Shown: positions 11,253 through 21,301, counted from the first letter of the stretch. The stretch is 51,504 bases of DNA from Chromatiaceae bacterium (GCA_022340195.1 JAJDOL010000191.1:1-51504), one strand, 5' to 3'. Numbers and translations: made by a program. Notes: generated from the sequence alone by a model not told the origin.

Positions 11253-12422
11253 ATGGCAAGAGATTTCATTTTCACTTCTGAATCCGTTTCCGAGGGACAT
11301 CCGGACAAGGTGGCGGACCAGATCTCCGACGCCATCCTGGACGCTATCCTGATCCAGGACCCCTACCCCGAGCGGGCAAGGGTCGCCTGCGAGACCATGG
11401 TCAAGACCGGGGCCATTATCGTTGGCGGGGAGATCACGACCGACGCTTGGGTAGACCTGGACGTACTGGTCCGTAAAGTGGTAACGGACATCGGTTACAC
11501 CAGCTCAAATGTTGGCTTCGACGGCTCGACCTGCGCCGTTATGTCACTTATCGGCAAGCAATCCGGGGATATTGCAATGGGCGTCGACCGCAGCGCGCCG
11601 GAGGAGCAGGGCGCAGGCGACCAAGGTCTGATGTTCGGCTACGCCACGAATGAGACGGACGTGCTCATGCCCGCCCCCATTACGTTCGCTCACCGCTTGG
11701 TTCAACGCCAGGCGGAGATGCGTCGGTCCCATGTGCTGCCCTGGTTGAGGCCCGACGCCAAGAGCCAGGTTACGCTGCGTTACCAGGACGGCAAGGTCTC
11801 TGCCGTTGACGCCGTTGTGCTCTCCACACAGCATGACCCGGACGTGGACTACCAACATCTGCGTGAGGCCGTCATGGAGAACATCATCCTACCTGTGCTC
11901 CCCGAGGAATGGATCCACGGCGACACCAAGTTCCATATCAACCCCACTGGAAGCTTTATCATCGGCGGCCCCGTGGGAGACTGCGGTCTGACAGGACGGA
12001 AGATCATCGTCGACACCTACGGGGGTTCGGCACGCCACGGCGGCGGTGCGTTCTCCGGCAAGGATCCATCGAAGGTCGACCGCTCCGCTGCCTACGCCGG
12101 TCGTTATGTAGCCAAGAACATTGTTGCCGCCGGTCTCGCCGAGCGCTGCGAAATCCAGATCTCCTACGCCATCGGCGTGGCCGAGCCCACCTCCATAACG
12201 ATCGAGACCTTCGGTACCTCCAAGCTATCCGAAAACCGGATCGCGGCCCTGGTGCGCGAGCACTTCGACCTGCGACCTTACAGCATCATCCGGATGCTCG
12301 ATCTGCTCCGGCCCATTTACCGCAAGACCGCCGCATACGGCCATTTCGGACGCGAGGAGCCCGAATTCACATGGGAGCGGACGGACAAGGCGGCGGAGCT
12401 GCGCGACGCGGCGGGGATTTGA
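11253..12422 (+). CDS. metK: S-adenosylmethionine synthetase
   Basis: Makes S-adenosylmethionine from methionine and ATP. The product is 389 residues when started at [12 protein letters not shown] (11253), matching the family; an in-frame start 21 codons upstream gives an unlikely extension. Motifs: [30 protein letters not shown] near residue 115, and the glycine-rich P-loop-like [20 protein letters not shown] near 260. The start has only a weak ribosome site. It heads the methyl-cycle block metK-ahcY-metF, but a repeat element and a riboswitch separate it from ahcY. Confidence 0.97.
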   Translation: MARDFIFTSESVSEGHPDKVADQISDAILDAILIQDPYPERARVACETMVKTGAIIVGGEITTDAWVDLDVLVRKVVTDIGYTSSNVGFDGSTCAVMSLIGKQSGDIAMGVDRSAPEEQGAGDQGLMFGYATNETDVLMPAPITFAHRLVQRQAEMRRSHVLPWLRPDAKSQVTLRYQDGKVSAVDAVVLSTQHDPDVDYQHLREAVMENIILPVLPEEWIHGDTKFHINPTGSFIIGGPVGDCGLTGRKIIVDTYGGSARHGGGAFSGKDPSKVDRSAAYAGRYVAKNIVAAGLAERCEIQISYAIGVAEPTSITIETFGTSKLSENRIAALVREHFDLRPYSIIRMLDLLRPIYRKTAAYGHFGREEPEFTWERTDKAAELRDAAGI

Positions 12423-12427
12423 AATCG

Positions 12428-12555
12428 AACCGCCAAGATGCCGAAGACACCAAGGGATTGTGTGATGAGCTTAGGCGCAGCGGTGGAATCTATGTATGCC
12501 ATTGGATTCCCAGGACTTTGAGCAATAATTCACCTTGGCGCCCTGGGCGCTTCAA
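12428..12555. repeat. NRQDAKDAK-type interspersed repeat element with imperfect terminal inverted repeats
   Basis: The left end at 12428-12456 (AACCGCCAAGATGCCGAAGA and following bases) and the right end at 12532-12555 (CCTTGGCGCCCTGGGCGCTT and following) are imperfect inverted copies of each other around about 75 bases of unrelated sequence. The translated left end reads NRQDAEDTK. I recall similar NRQDAKDAK fragments from many spurious proteobacterial ORFs. A related, inverted end occurs at 14299-14326. It looks like a small non-autonomous (MITE-like) element. Confidence 0.6.
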
Positions 12556-12562
12556 ACCCCTC

Positions 12563-12700
12563 CCCACCGAGGAGCGCTGCAACCCCGCTACCTAATCGGC
12601 ATACGTGGTCGGGTTTCCGATTGCGCTATGACGGATAGCCGATTCAGGAGCGGGGCCAGGCTCGGTGAGAGGTGCATTGTTTCAACGGCGCTCACTCTGA
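12563..12700 (+). ncRNA. S-adenosylhomocysteine (SAH) riboswitch
   Basis: The segment has the SAH aptamer signature: CGAGGAGCGCTGCAACC at 12569-12585, GGGGCCAGGCTCGGTG at 12652-12667 and CAACGGCGCTCAC at 12683-12695. P1 pairs 12566-12570 with 12662-12666. P2 pairs 12583-12589 with 12649-12655 and is extended by an inner hairpin, 12594-12600 with 12638-12644. The pseudoknot P4 pairs GAGCGC (12572-12577) with GCGCTC (12688-12693). It ends about 22 bases before the ahcY start, so SAH binding probably switches ahcY on at transcription or translation. No long-tail terminator is visible, and the GGAG site of ahcY lies just downstream. Confidence 0.93.
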
Positions 12701-12721
12701 TAATCACTGGAGCTGACTACC

Positions 12722-14128
<1,407 letters not shown>

Positions 14129-14140
14129 GAGCAGCGAGTG

Positions 14141-14183
14141 CCGAGGCTCGAGGACCAAGGTACGCATTGGTCCGCGGCCTCGG
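14141..14183 (+). promoter_or_regulatory. Long interrupted hairpin between ahcY and metF
   Basis: Two perfect 7-bp arms (14141-14147 with 14177-14183, and 14152-14158 with 14167-14173) stack around a small internal loop, with an 8-base apical loop. It begins 13 bases past the ahcY stop. There is no T-run; it may end or protect the ahcY message. A second short hairpin follows at 14243-14259. Confidence 0.5.
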
Positions 14184-14298
14184 CCCCTGAAAGCAACCCG
14201 GCAAGTGAATCGGGTCTCCCCCCCTGTGCCCCTTTGGGGAGCCGGATCCATCGGATCCGAACCCACGACCTCGCGTTCGCTCTGAGCACCTCGGAATT

Positions 14299-14326
14299 CC
14301 TTGGCGTCCTCGGCGCCTTGACGGTT
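14299..14326 (-). repeat. Second copy of the NRQDAKDAK-type repeat end, abutting metF
   Basis: CCTTGGCGTCCTCGGCGCCT and following bases are the reverse of the left end seen at 12428. Read on the minus strand they give MNRQGAEDAKE. No clear partner end is found upstream, so this may be a single-ended copy. It ends 7 bases before the metF ATG and so occupies the expected ribosome-binding region. Confidence 0.6.
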
Positions 14327-14333
14327 CAATCAC

Positions 14334-15209
14334 ATGAACGACCAAGCGAAAGAAAAAACAATCTACAGCTTCGAGCTCTTCCCACCCAAGACGCCCGAAG
14401 GCATGGAGAAGCTCGCCGTCAACATACGGCGACTAAACACCGTCGCACCCAGTTACTTTTCCGTAACCTACGGCGCCGGCGGCTCGACCCGGGACCGCAC
14501 CTTCGAGACCGTCTCTCTGCTGCGCGACCTGGGTATCAACGTCGCTCCCCATCTCTCGTGCATCGGCTCGAGCCGCGTCGAAATCCAGGACATCCTGCAT
14601 CAGTATCAGAAAGCGGGTATCGAGCGCATCGTCGCCCTTCGCGGCGACCTTCCCTCGGGCATGGGTGCCACTACATCAGGGGAGTTGGGTTACGCCAACG
14701 AATTGGTATCCTTCATAAGGGAGGAGACCGGCAAGGCATTCCATATCGAGGTTGCGGCCTATCCGGAGGTCCACCCCCAAGCACCGAGCGCGCGGAAGGA
14801 TCTAGAGAATTTCAAGCGCAAGGTGGATGCCGGCGCGGATTCTGCAATTACCCAGTACTTCTACAATGCCGACGCCTACTTTGCATTCGTGGAAGATTGC
14901 GAGCGGCTCGGAGTCCGGATACCCATTGTCCCCGGAGTCATGCCCATTACCAACTTCAGCAAGCTCGCCCGGTTCTCCGATGCCTGTGGCGCGGAGATTC
15001 CGCGTTGGGTGCGCAAGCGGCTGGAAAACTACGGGGATGACATCGATGGCATCCGTGACTTCGGGCATCAGCTAGTCCTCAACCTCTGTCGGCGGCTCAT
15101 CGAAGGAGGCGCTCCCGGCATCCACTTCTACACCATGAACCAGGCGGCGCCGACACTTCGGCTCTGGCAGGATCTTGGGCTACCCGGTACCGAGTCGATC
15201 CGCCCATAA
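14334..15209 (+). CDS. metF: 5,10-methylenetetrahydrofolate reductase
   Basis: FAD enzyme making 5-methyltetrahydrofolate, which re-methylates homocysteine released by AhcY. The 291-residue product has the usual MetF length. It shows YSFELFPPKT near residue 11 (the Glu is the catalytic acid), FSVTYGAGGS, ALRGDLP, VAAYPEVHP, and ITQYFYNAD. The catalytic FELFPP lies only a few residues in, so the start at 14334 is required despite no visible Shine-Dalgarno; a repeat end fills that position. It lies downstream of ahcY and probably in the same transcript. Confidence 0.96.
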   Translation: MNDQAKEKTIYSFELFPPKTPEGMEKLAVNIRRLNTVAPSYFSVTYGAGGSTRDRTFETVSLLRDLGINVAPHLSCIGSSRVEIQDILHQYQKAGIERIVALRGDLPSGMGATTSGELGYANELVSFIREETGKAFHIEVAAYPEVHPQAPSARKDLENFKRKVDAGADSAITQYFYNADAYFAFVEDCERLGVRIPIVPGVMPITNFSKLARFSDACGAEIPRWVRKRLENYGDDIDGIRDFGHQLVLNLCRRLIEGGAPGIHFYTMNQAAPTLRLWQDLGLPGTESIRP

Positions 15210-15345
15210 CCCGGAATTCCTATGCAGCTGCCCACCAAAACGACGCCTTCCCAAGTGGGGAGGGTGCGAATGTCTGTGTAATTAATATGCGATACGCCGG
15301 TAACAATAGGGCCCGCGCAATTCCGCCCGGCTGAGGAGTATCTGC

Positions 15346-16392
15346 ATGCCCACGATGCGCTTTGCCCTTGGTGTGAGCTTGACCCTCGTTCTACTGCTGA
15401 CCGCCGAGACAGCCGCAACCCGCGATCATGTGCTCGCCGTCGGCTCTTCCACCGTTTATCCGTTTGCGACTACAGCGGCCGAGCGAATCGGCCGCCGCAC
15501 CAGGTTCAAGACTCCTCAAATCGAGGCGTGGGGATCCGGCGGCGGAATCCAGCTGTTTTGCAGAGGCGTAGGGGCCGAGGAGGCGGACATCGCTTTCTCG
15601 TCCCGCGAGATAACCACGAGCGAGCGCGAGCAATGTAATCAAAACGGCGTAACCGACATCCTGGAGCTGCGCCTCGGCTGGGACGGTATCATCTTTGCGA
15701 CGGCTGGCGCCGGCCCACACCTGGATCTAACCCTGGGGGACATCTACCTTGCCCTTGGACGAGAAATACCAAACCCGACCGGCGAGGCGACATTCGTGCG
15801 CAACCCGTATCGCCGCTGGAGCGATATCAGTGGAACCCTCCCCGACGTGCCGATTCAGGTCTACGGGCCACCGATCACCTCCGGAACCAGGGACATACTG
15901 ATAGAGCGGGCCCTTATCGCGGGCTGCCGGACGCTCGCTTGGCTGAATGAGCTCCAGCGCTCGGATCCAAAGGCATTTCGCCAGGGCTGCGGCGCCATTC
16001 GGGAGGACGGGATCTACGTCTCCACCGGAGAGAACGACAACCTGATCGTGCGCAAAATCGCCGTATCCGATCACGCTGTCGGTATCGTCGGCTTCAGCTA
16101 CTACGACCAGAACCGGGATAAGCTTCAAGCCTCGGAGGTTGAAGGCGTAGAGCCCTCCTACGAATCCATCTACGATCGCCGATATGCATTGGCACGCCCG
16201 CTGTTTCTGTATGTAAAGGACGCGCATCTGAGCTCGATCCCAGGTTTGTTGCCCTTCGTTCAGGAGATCGTCAGCCAGCGGGCCGCCGGCGAGGAAGGAT
16301 ACCTGGTCGAGCAGGGGCTGATTCCCCTGCCGGAGGCGGAACGCGAGGCGAACGCGCGCCGGGTGACAAAGCGGGCAGCGGAGCACCGGTGA
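15346..16392 (+). CDS. PstS-like phosphate (oxyanion) binding protein
   Basis: A periplasmic substrate-binding protein of the PstS family, 348 residues. Residues 1-25 form a Sec signal (RFALGVSLTLVLLLTAETAA). The mature part begins with VGSSTVYPFATTAAER, the phosphate-binding motif, followed by GSGGGIQLFCRG and ITSGTRD, all typical of PstS. ATG at 15346 follows GAGGAG; an ATG three codons later is possible. No pstCAB or pho gene is adjacent and no Pho box was recognised. An orphan PstS-like protein may serve as a sensor or scavenger; the ligand is inferred from the family. Confidence 0.85.
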   Translation: MPTMRFALGVSLTLVLLLTAETAATRDHVLAVGSSTVYPFATTAAERIGRRTRFKTPQIEAWGSGGGIQLFCRGVGAEEADIAFSSREITTSEREQCNQNGVTDILELRLGWDGIIFATAGAGPHLDLTLGDIYLALGREIPNPTGEATFVRNPYRRWSDISGTLPDVPIQVYGPPITSGTRDILIERALIAGCRTLAWLNELQRSDPKAFRQGCGAIREDGIYVSTGENDNLIVRKIAVSDHAVGIVGFSYYDQNRDKLQASEVEGVEPSYESIYDRRYALARPLFLYVKDAHLSSIPGLLPFVQEIVSQRAAGEEGYLVEQGLIPLPEAEREANARRVTKRAAEHR

Positions 16393-16865
16393 CGGCAGGG
16401 GACGCCGCCACCCTGGTGCTCTCGGGCGGAGATCCTCGAGCCGTTCTATTCCTCGCCTGTGGATACCAGCACAGCGGACCCTTCAAGACGCGTTAGCCTT
16501 TTGTCCGCTGTGCGGTCCGTTCAGGTCAATGGCCTCAGGACGTTTGCCGCTGCGCACTGGTTACCGATTGTCAGTAACGCCCAACCGCCCGCTCAGTAAC
16601 CGTATCAATCCTAATCCTTAGCTTCCTGAGCGGCCCTCGCCCTACATTCAAGCGGTCGGCGTATCCGACCTGCCTTTTCTCCCATCACCGGGTGAATCAT
16701 CGGCCGGGTAACCACCGGTCGCACCGGATCATGCAGAGTGCCGGCCCGCGTCAGAGGATGGGCGCCAACGGGCGTTTACCTCCGCGCGAATGCTTGAGGC
16801 GCTTTACGCGCCGCCACCATATGGTGGAGAATAGGCATGCGATATCACCAGGGAGGTATTTAAGC
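16393..16865. other. 473-base gap without a recognisable gene
   Basis: Between the PstS-like gene and the DUF4124-like gene. It holds the inverted repeat CCACCATATGGTGG (16814-16827) and an adjacent short GC hairpin. The downstream frame stays open through part of this stretch, but its composition is not coding-like and the good ribosome site is at 16849-16855. No RNA gene was recognised. Confidence 0.45.
16814..16827. repeat. Perfect 14-bp palindrome CCACCATATGGTGG
   Basis: Fully symmetric and 38 bases before the start of the DUF4124-like gene. This is the size and position of a dimeric regulator's operator, but no family match is claimed. Confidence 0.55.
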
Positions 16866-17342
16866 ATGGAAGAAGGAACGAGATTGAAAGGGACCGATCG
16901 CCATCCACGCCTGACAACTGCTGTCGTCTCACCGCTACTCCTGTTTCTCTGTGCTGACATAGTCGCCGAGACCAGCGTCAATCGTTGTGTTACTTCCGAC
17001 GGCAAAATCGAGTTCCGTCAATTCGCCTGTGCGGCCGATGCCGAGGAAGAAGAGGTATTGATCGAGGACCGGAAGACAGGTTGGGAGCCGGCGAAGACCA
17101 AGCTCGAGAAGACAAAGAAGCGTTCCGCCAAATCCAGCACCCACAACCGTAAATCAGACGAGAAGACGCGCGCGGCCAAGGCCAAACAAGAGGAGAAATG
17201 CTGGAAAAAACGCCAGATGCTCGAGGAGGTGAACTGGAAGCTCAGACGCGGCTACAAGCCTGCGACGGGTGTAAAGCTACGGCATAAGCGTCGGCAGTAC
17301 GAGGAGTACATCGGCCGGTTCTGCGACGGTCAAGGGCCTTGA
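16866..17342 (+). CDS. Putative secreted DUF4124-like protein
   Basis: A 158-residue protein. The start is placed at 16866 because GGGAGG lies at ideal spacing. An N-terminal hydrophobic segment (about residues 17-34, VVSPLLLFLCADIVA) looks like a signal peptide. It is followed by NRCVTSDGKIEFRQFAC, resembling the short DUF4124 domain that follows signal peptides in many Gammaproteobacteria. The C-terminal half is highly charged (Lys, Glu and Arg repeats), likely helical, with three more cysteines. Its function is unknown. It converges on the double thioredoxin gene with a 13-base overlap of coding ends. Confidence 0.7.
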   Translation: MEEGTRLKGTDRHPRLTTAVVSPLLLFLCADIVAETSVNRCVTSDGKIEFRQFACAADAEEEEVLIEDRKTGWEPAKTKLEKTKKRSAKSSTHNRKSDEKTRAAKAKQEEKCWKKRQMLEEVNWKLRRGYKPATGVKLRHKRRQYEEYIGRFCDGQGP

Positions 17343-18412
17343 TCCGAATGCGATACCCGCCACAGCTGATAGCTCGGCTCGGTCAGATAGGCCTTGCTCA
17401 TGAGATAATTGAGCACGGAACGAAGGCGAAAGAAGCGCACCACGGAATCCACACGTAGGATCTCTTCGCCCTTCTCGTCGAAGAAAAGGATGGAGGGTGC
17501 GTAAAAAAGACCCAGATCTTCGGCCCATTTTCGGGCCGTTGTCCGTTCACCCGCCGGGGTGATGATCTTTGTATCCGACCACATGTCGAGCTGCACGTTA
17601 TCGAGCTGCTCGAAATCGCGGTAGATGGCCATCTCGCGCAGGGCCTCGCCGTGGAGCACATCGCAAGCGTGACAATCCCCCTGCTCGAAGAAGACCGCAA
17701 GGGGGCGTTTGCCGGCCAAGCGGCTGCGGTCCAGGTTGAAGGGAGGCTGGGTAAAAAAGTCCTCTTCATTCAGATCCTCCGGCTCGAACACCATGCGTCC
17801 GTCGCCTCGGGCCAGGTAGTCGCGAAAGCTCTCCCGTTTGTAGTGGCCGTCGGCGACATACTCCAACGCGGCGCGAAATTGATAGGGAGGATAAAAACCG
17901 CGCAAGCGCAAAGCCTCCTGTCCGTCTCGATCGTAGAAGAGGATGGATGGCGTGAAGGTGGTATTTTTTGCCAAAGCGAAGTCCCGCTCCGTGCGCACGG
18001 CGCCATCCATGGCCGTAAGCTCGTCCACGCCCCAGATGTCGACCGGTATCAGATCGAAATGGCGCCTTGTATACTCGACAATATCGGCTAGGCCGAAATT
18101 CACCTCAATGAGCTTGTAGCAGTAAGCACAGCGTCGCTGGCCGAAATAGACCATTATGCCCTGTTTGCCGGCAGCGACGGCCTCCTCCAGATCATGCGGG
18201 AGATCAAGAAAGCTCCTTTTGAACCAGTCCGGATGCTCCAGCGGCTCGCTCAATGGCCTGTCGTCGAAGGTGAAGACATCGACGTCGTCCGCGGCCGATC
18301 CCGATGCAGAGAGAAATAGGGCCAGGCAGGCGGACAGAGCCGCAGTCGGCAACGCGAGAGAGCTGTTTATGCCTTGCCTCCTGCGGTTCTTGATTTTTTT
18401 CCAGACTAACAC
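17330..18412 (-). CDS. Periplasmic protein with two thioredoxin-like domains
   Basis: Starting at GTG 18412 gives 360 residues with a good Sec signal: a charged n-region (KKIKNRRR), a hydrophobic core near 18-38 and a cleavage-like ASGSA. Two thioredoxin-fold units follow. The first has GQRRCAYCYKL (C95, C98) and cis-Pro TFTPSILFYD; the second has EQGDCHACDVL (C247, C250) and YAPSILFFDE. Thus two CxxC sites in one chain, as in thiol-disulfide proteins that reduce periplasmic substrates, including SoxW-like proteins. The real start is uncertain: a perfect AGGAGG (18377-18382) points at an ATA codon at 18370, which would leave a signal without charge. It follows nudE by 16 bases. Confidence 0.82.
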   Translation of the reverse strand: MLVWKKIKNRRRQGINSSLALPTAALSACLALFLSASGSAADDVDVFTFDDRPLSEPLEHPDWFKRSFLDLPHDLEEAVAAGKQGIMVYFGQRRCAYCYKLIEVNFGLADIVEYTRRHFDLIPVDIWGVDELTAMDGAVRTERDFALAKNTTFTPSILFYDRDGQEALRLRGFYPPYQFRAALEYVADGHYKRESFRDYLARGDGRMVFEPEDLNEEDFFTQPPFNLDRSRLAGKRPLAVFFEQGDCHACDVLHGEALREMAIYRDFEQLDNVQLDMWSDTKIITPAGERTTARKWAEDLGLFYAPSILFFDEKGEEILRVDSVVRFFRLRSVLNYLMSKAYLTEPSYQLWRVSHSDQGP

Positions 18413-18428
18413 TTCTATCGAATTCGTT

Positions 18429-18983
18429 TCAGCGGTCCGTCCGCTCGCGATCCAGGAACACCTTGACCAGGAACAGGGCGGCGATGGAGCGCGCCTCCGT
18501 AAAGTCATCCCGCCCCAACAAGCTGTCCATCTCATCCAACGGCCAGGGCACAACCTCGATGGGTTCGGGCTCGTCACCCTGAGCCCAATCCGGATACAAG
18601 TCCCGTGCCAGCACCAAGGATGTCTGGTGCTGAATGTATCCCGGCGCGAGGGACACTCCCTGAATCAGCCGCAGATCGCGGGCACCGAAGCCGACCTCTT
18701 CTCGTACCTCACGCCCGGCCGCCTCCAGGGGGTCCTCCCCCGGTTCGATGATCCCCTTGGGGAACCCGAGCTCATAGCGGTCGGTTCCGGCCGCATACTC
18801 GCGAACCAGAAGCAGTGTCCGGGCGTCCTTCATGGGCACTATCAGCACCGATCCTCGCCCCCCGAGAACGCGCTCGAAGCAACGGCGATTACCGTTTGAA
18901 AACTCGAGGTCGACCTGCTCCACCCGAAAGATTCGGGTCTCGGCCACCAACCTGCGCTCAAGTACCTTTGGCTTTGCTGCCAC
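18429..18983 (-). CDS. nudE: ADP compounds hydrolase NudE (Nudix)
   Basis: Hydrolyses ADP-ribose, AP3A and NADH to AMP-containing products. The 184 residues align along the whole length with E. coli NudE as I know it, for example VDLEFSNGNRR, VREYAAGTDRYELGFPKG and DEPEPIEVV. The Nudix box GIIEPGEDPLEAAGREVREE with EVGFG directly after is intact near residue 77. In E. coli nudE lies next to yrfG, and here yrfG is divergent and adjacent, supporting the assignment. The double thioredoxin gene follows closely on the same strand and is probably cotranscribed. Confidence 0.93.
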   Translation of the reverse strand: MAAKPKVLERRLVAETRIFRVEQVDLEFSNGNRRCFERVLGGRGSVLIVPMKDARTLLLVREYAAGTDRYELGFPKGIIEPGEDPLEAAGREVREEVGFGARDLRLIQGVSLAPGYIQHQTSLVLARDLYPDWAQGDEPEPIEVVPWPLDEMDSLLGRDDFTEARSIAALFLVKVFLDRERTDR

Positions 18984-19197
18984 TGGACAAACTCCGTTAT
19001 GCTTACGAGTGTCGATCTGGACCAGCCAGGTCTAACTTACTGTCAACGCGCGCATACCGTTACCCGCTTGCCCATGAGGAAAACGAAGGACTCGCGGGGA
19101 CGTTTTTTTCTTCGCGTGCTTCATGCCTTTTGGGGATTGCTGGCATCATCTAGTCATTTCTCGGTCCAAATCGGCTGTGAACGGAAACGGTCAATCT

Positions 19198-19869
19198 ATG
19201 CCAATTATCGATTGGAACGCGGTCGATGGTGTCTTCCTGGACATGGATGGCACCCTGCTCGATCTACATTTCGACAACCATTTCTGGCTCGAGCATGTGC
19301 CGTTGCGCTACGCCGAGGCGCGCGGCCTGCCCCTAGATCAGGCAAAGGCCCAGCTCCTGGCACAATACCGCAGCCGCGAAGGCTCTCTGGAGTGGTACTG
19401 CGTCGATCACTGGAGCCGCGAGCTCGGTCTGGACATCGCGTTGCTCAAAGAAGAGGTCGACCACCTGATCGCTGTGCATCCCCACGTGATCGACTTTCTC
19501 CAAGCCCTGGCTACCCGCGGCAAACGTCGGGTACTGGTAACCAACGCCCACCAGAAATCCATTGCGCTCAAGATGGAAAGGACCCCTTTGGCTGGTCACT
19601 TCGAGCGCATCATCTGCTCCCACGACCTGGGAGTCCCCAAGGAGTCGAACGACTTCTGGCCCCGATTGCACGCCATCGAGCCGTTCGACCGCAAACGCAC
19701 CCTTTTCGTGGACGATAGCCCAAGCGTTCTGCGGGTGGCGAAGGACTATGGTTTCCGCTGGCTATTGGCTGTGCTGACGCCGGATTCCAAAGCGCCGGCA
19801 CGGGAGCCTGACGAGTTTCCAGCTGTCGAGCACTTCGCGGACCTGCTACCGAAACTAGGCATAGTCTGA
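19198..19869 (+). CDS. yrfG: GMP/IMP nucleotidase (HAD family, YrfG)
   Basis: HAD-family 5'-nucleotidase acting on purine monophosphates. The start is taken at 19198 (MPIIDWNAVDG), giving 223 residues like E. coli YrfG; the frame is open 25 codons further upstream without a better signal. HAD motifs are present: FLDMDGTLLDL (nucleophile Asp near residue 14), VLVTNAHQKS (motif II), the Lys in GVPKESNDFW (motif III) and FVDDSPSVL (motif IV). It lies divergently beside nudE and converges on rhlB. The substrate follows from the family, not from this sequence alone. Confidence 0.92.
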   Translation: MPIIDWNAVDGVFLDMDGTLLDLHFDNHFWLEHVPLRYAEARGLPLDQAKAQLLAQYRSREGSLEWYCVDHWSRELGLDIALLKEEVDHLIAVHPHVIDFLQALATRGKRRVLVTNAHQKSIALKMERTPLAGHFERIICSHDLGVPKESNDFWPRLHAIEPFDRKRTLFVDDSPSVLRVAKDYGFRWLLAVLTPDSKAPAREPDEFPAVEHFADLLPKLGIV

Positions 19870-19888
19870 GAACGAGACCCCTCTTCGC

Positions 19889-21301
19889 TCAGCTCCGGGG
19901 CGTCACCGACGAGTCACTACCGGCTCCGGCGCTGTCGGGCTTGCGCCGGCGCCGCCGACGACGCTTCTTGACACCTGAACCCTCGGTCTCCTTACCCTCT
20001 GTCTTTTGCTTCTCTCCCTCGACCGGCTTTGGGCGTGATTTGTGCCTTCCACCATGGCGATAGCCATGGCCCTGGCGTTTGTCACCTGGATACCGCCTCG
20101 GCGTACGCACGAACTTCGCGGGATCGATCTCGGCGAGCAACTCCGCGGCCACCGGCTCAACCGCGATCTTGGCACCGATGAACTCCTCGATATCCGGCAG
20201 ACAGAAGGCGTAGGTCTCGCACACGAAGCTGATCGCATCACCGGCAGCGCCCGCCCGAGCCGTGCGGCCGATGCGGTGGACATAGTCCTCCGCGTCTTCG
20301 GGGAGGTCATAGTTGATCACATGGGTGACGTCGGGGATATGCAGACCCCGGGCAGCCACGTCCGTCGCGACCAGGATCGGAAGCTCGCCATCCTGGAACT
20401 GCGTGAGCAGTCGCAGGCGCTTCTTCTGGGGTACGTCACCCGAGAGTATGGCTGTACGCAGGCCATGCCCCTCCAAATAACCCCAGATGGCCTCGGTCGC
20501 CCGCTTTGTATTGGCAAAAACCATCACCCGTGCGTTCTTCATGCGGTTAAGCAACCCGACAAGCAAGGAGATCTTCTCGTCGTTGGCCACCATGTAGCAA
20601 CGCTGGAGCACCCGGTCGACGGTCACCTGATCCGGCTGGATCTTCACCGGGTGCGGGTGGTTCATATGCTCGTACGCAAGCTCGGTGACCCGGTAGCTCA
20701 GAGTTGCCGAGAACAGCATACCAAGGCGCCTCGTGGGTGGAGGCATGCGGCGCAGCAGATAGCGGATGTCGCGAATAAACCCGAGGTCGAACATGCGGTC
20801 CGCCTCGTCGATGACGACCACTTCGATCGCTCGCAAGTCGAAGACGTGCTGCTTGTAGTAATCGATAAGCCGCCCGGGTGTTCCGATGAGAATATCCACA
20901 CCGGCGCTCAGCACATCTCTCTGCTCCTGGTAACCTGTGCCGCCGTAAACCAAGCCGAGCGTGAATTCTGTGCACCGGTTCAGTGCAACCGTGTCCTTGT
21001 GAATCTGCACCGCAAGCTCCCGCGTGGGCGCAACGATCAAGACCCGCGGCTGATTCGCTCGGCGTTCCGGGGACGGGGCATGGGTGATCAGCCGCTGCAG
21101 GGCGGCGACGAGAAACGCTGCGGTCTTTCCGGTTCCAGTCTGGGCCTGCCCGGCCACATCTCGTCCGGAAAGCGCAAACGGGAGGGTCTCCGCCTGAATG
21201 GGCGTACAATGGCTGAATCCGGCGTCTAGAAGTCCCTGTAGAATACGGGGGTCGAGATCGAAGGAGTCGAATCTGGTATCGGTCAGGTGTGTCTGGGTCA
21301 T
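19889..21301 (-). CDS. rhlB: ATP-dependent RNA helicase RhlB-like (DEAD box)
   Basis: DEAD-box RNA helicase, 470 residues. Motifs in order: Q motif ([10 protein letters not shown]), [56 protein letters not shown] and [10 protein letters not shown]. The C-terminal tail is rich in Arg and Lys (a run of eight arginines and lysines near the end), the part that binds RNA and, in E. coli RhlB, is near the RNase E contact. ATG at 21301 follows a TTG codon. Divergent trxA-rho next door is the classic gammaproteobacterial context of rhlB, which makes RhlB the best choice among RhlB, RhlE and related helicases. Confidence 0.92.
   Translation of the reverse strand: MTQTHLTDTRFDSFDLDPRILQGLLDAGFSHCTPIQAETLPFALSGRDVAGQAQTGTGKTAAFLVAALQRLITHAPSPERRANQPRVLIVAPTRELAVQIHKDTVALNRCTEFTLGLVYGGTGYQEQRDVLSAGVDILIGTPGRLIDYYKQHVFDLRAIEVVVIDEADRMFDLGFIRDIRYLLRRMPPPTRRLGMLFSATLSYRVTELAYEHMNHPHPVKIQPDQVTVDRVLQRCYMVANDEKISLLVGLLNRMKNARVMVFANTKRATEAIWGYLEGHGLRTAILSGDVPQKKRLRLLTQFQDGELPILVATDVAARGLHIPDVTHVINYDLPEDAEDYVHRIGRTARAGAAGDAISFVCETYAFCLPDIEEFIGAKIAVEPVAAELLAEIDPAKFVRTPRRYPGDKRQGHGYRHGGRHKSRPKPVEGEKQKTEGKETEGSGVKKRRRRRRRKPDSAGAGSDSSVTPRS

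Noticed and set aside
14138..15040. A 300-codon frame overlapping the 5' part of metF on the same strand
   Set aside because: It is a +1 shadow of metF and begins within spacer sequence; the metF frame has all the motifs.
15210..15345. Possible Pho box before the PstS-like gene
   Set aside because: No pair of CTGTCAT-type repeats with the right spacing is present; the nearby TGTCTGTGTAATTAATATG stretch is too weak.
16692..16865. Longer N-terminus for the DUF4124-like protein
   Set aside because: An ideal GGGAGG site sits before 16866, which also places the hydrophobic signal-like segment near the N-terminus; the upstream extension has no such signal.
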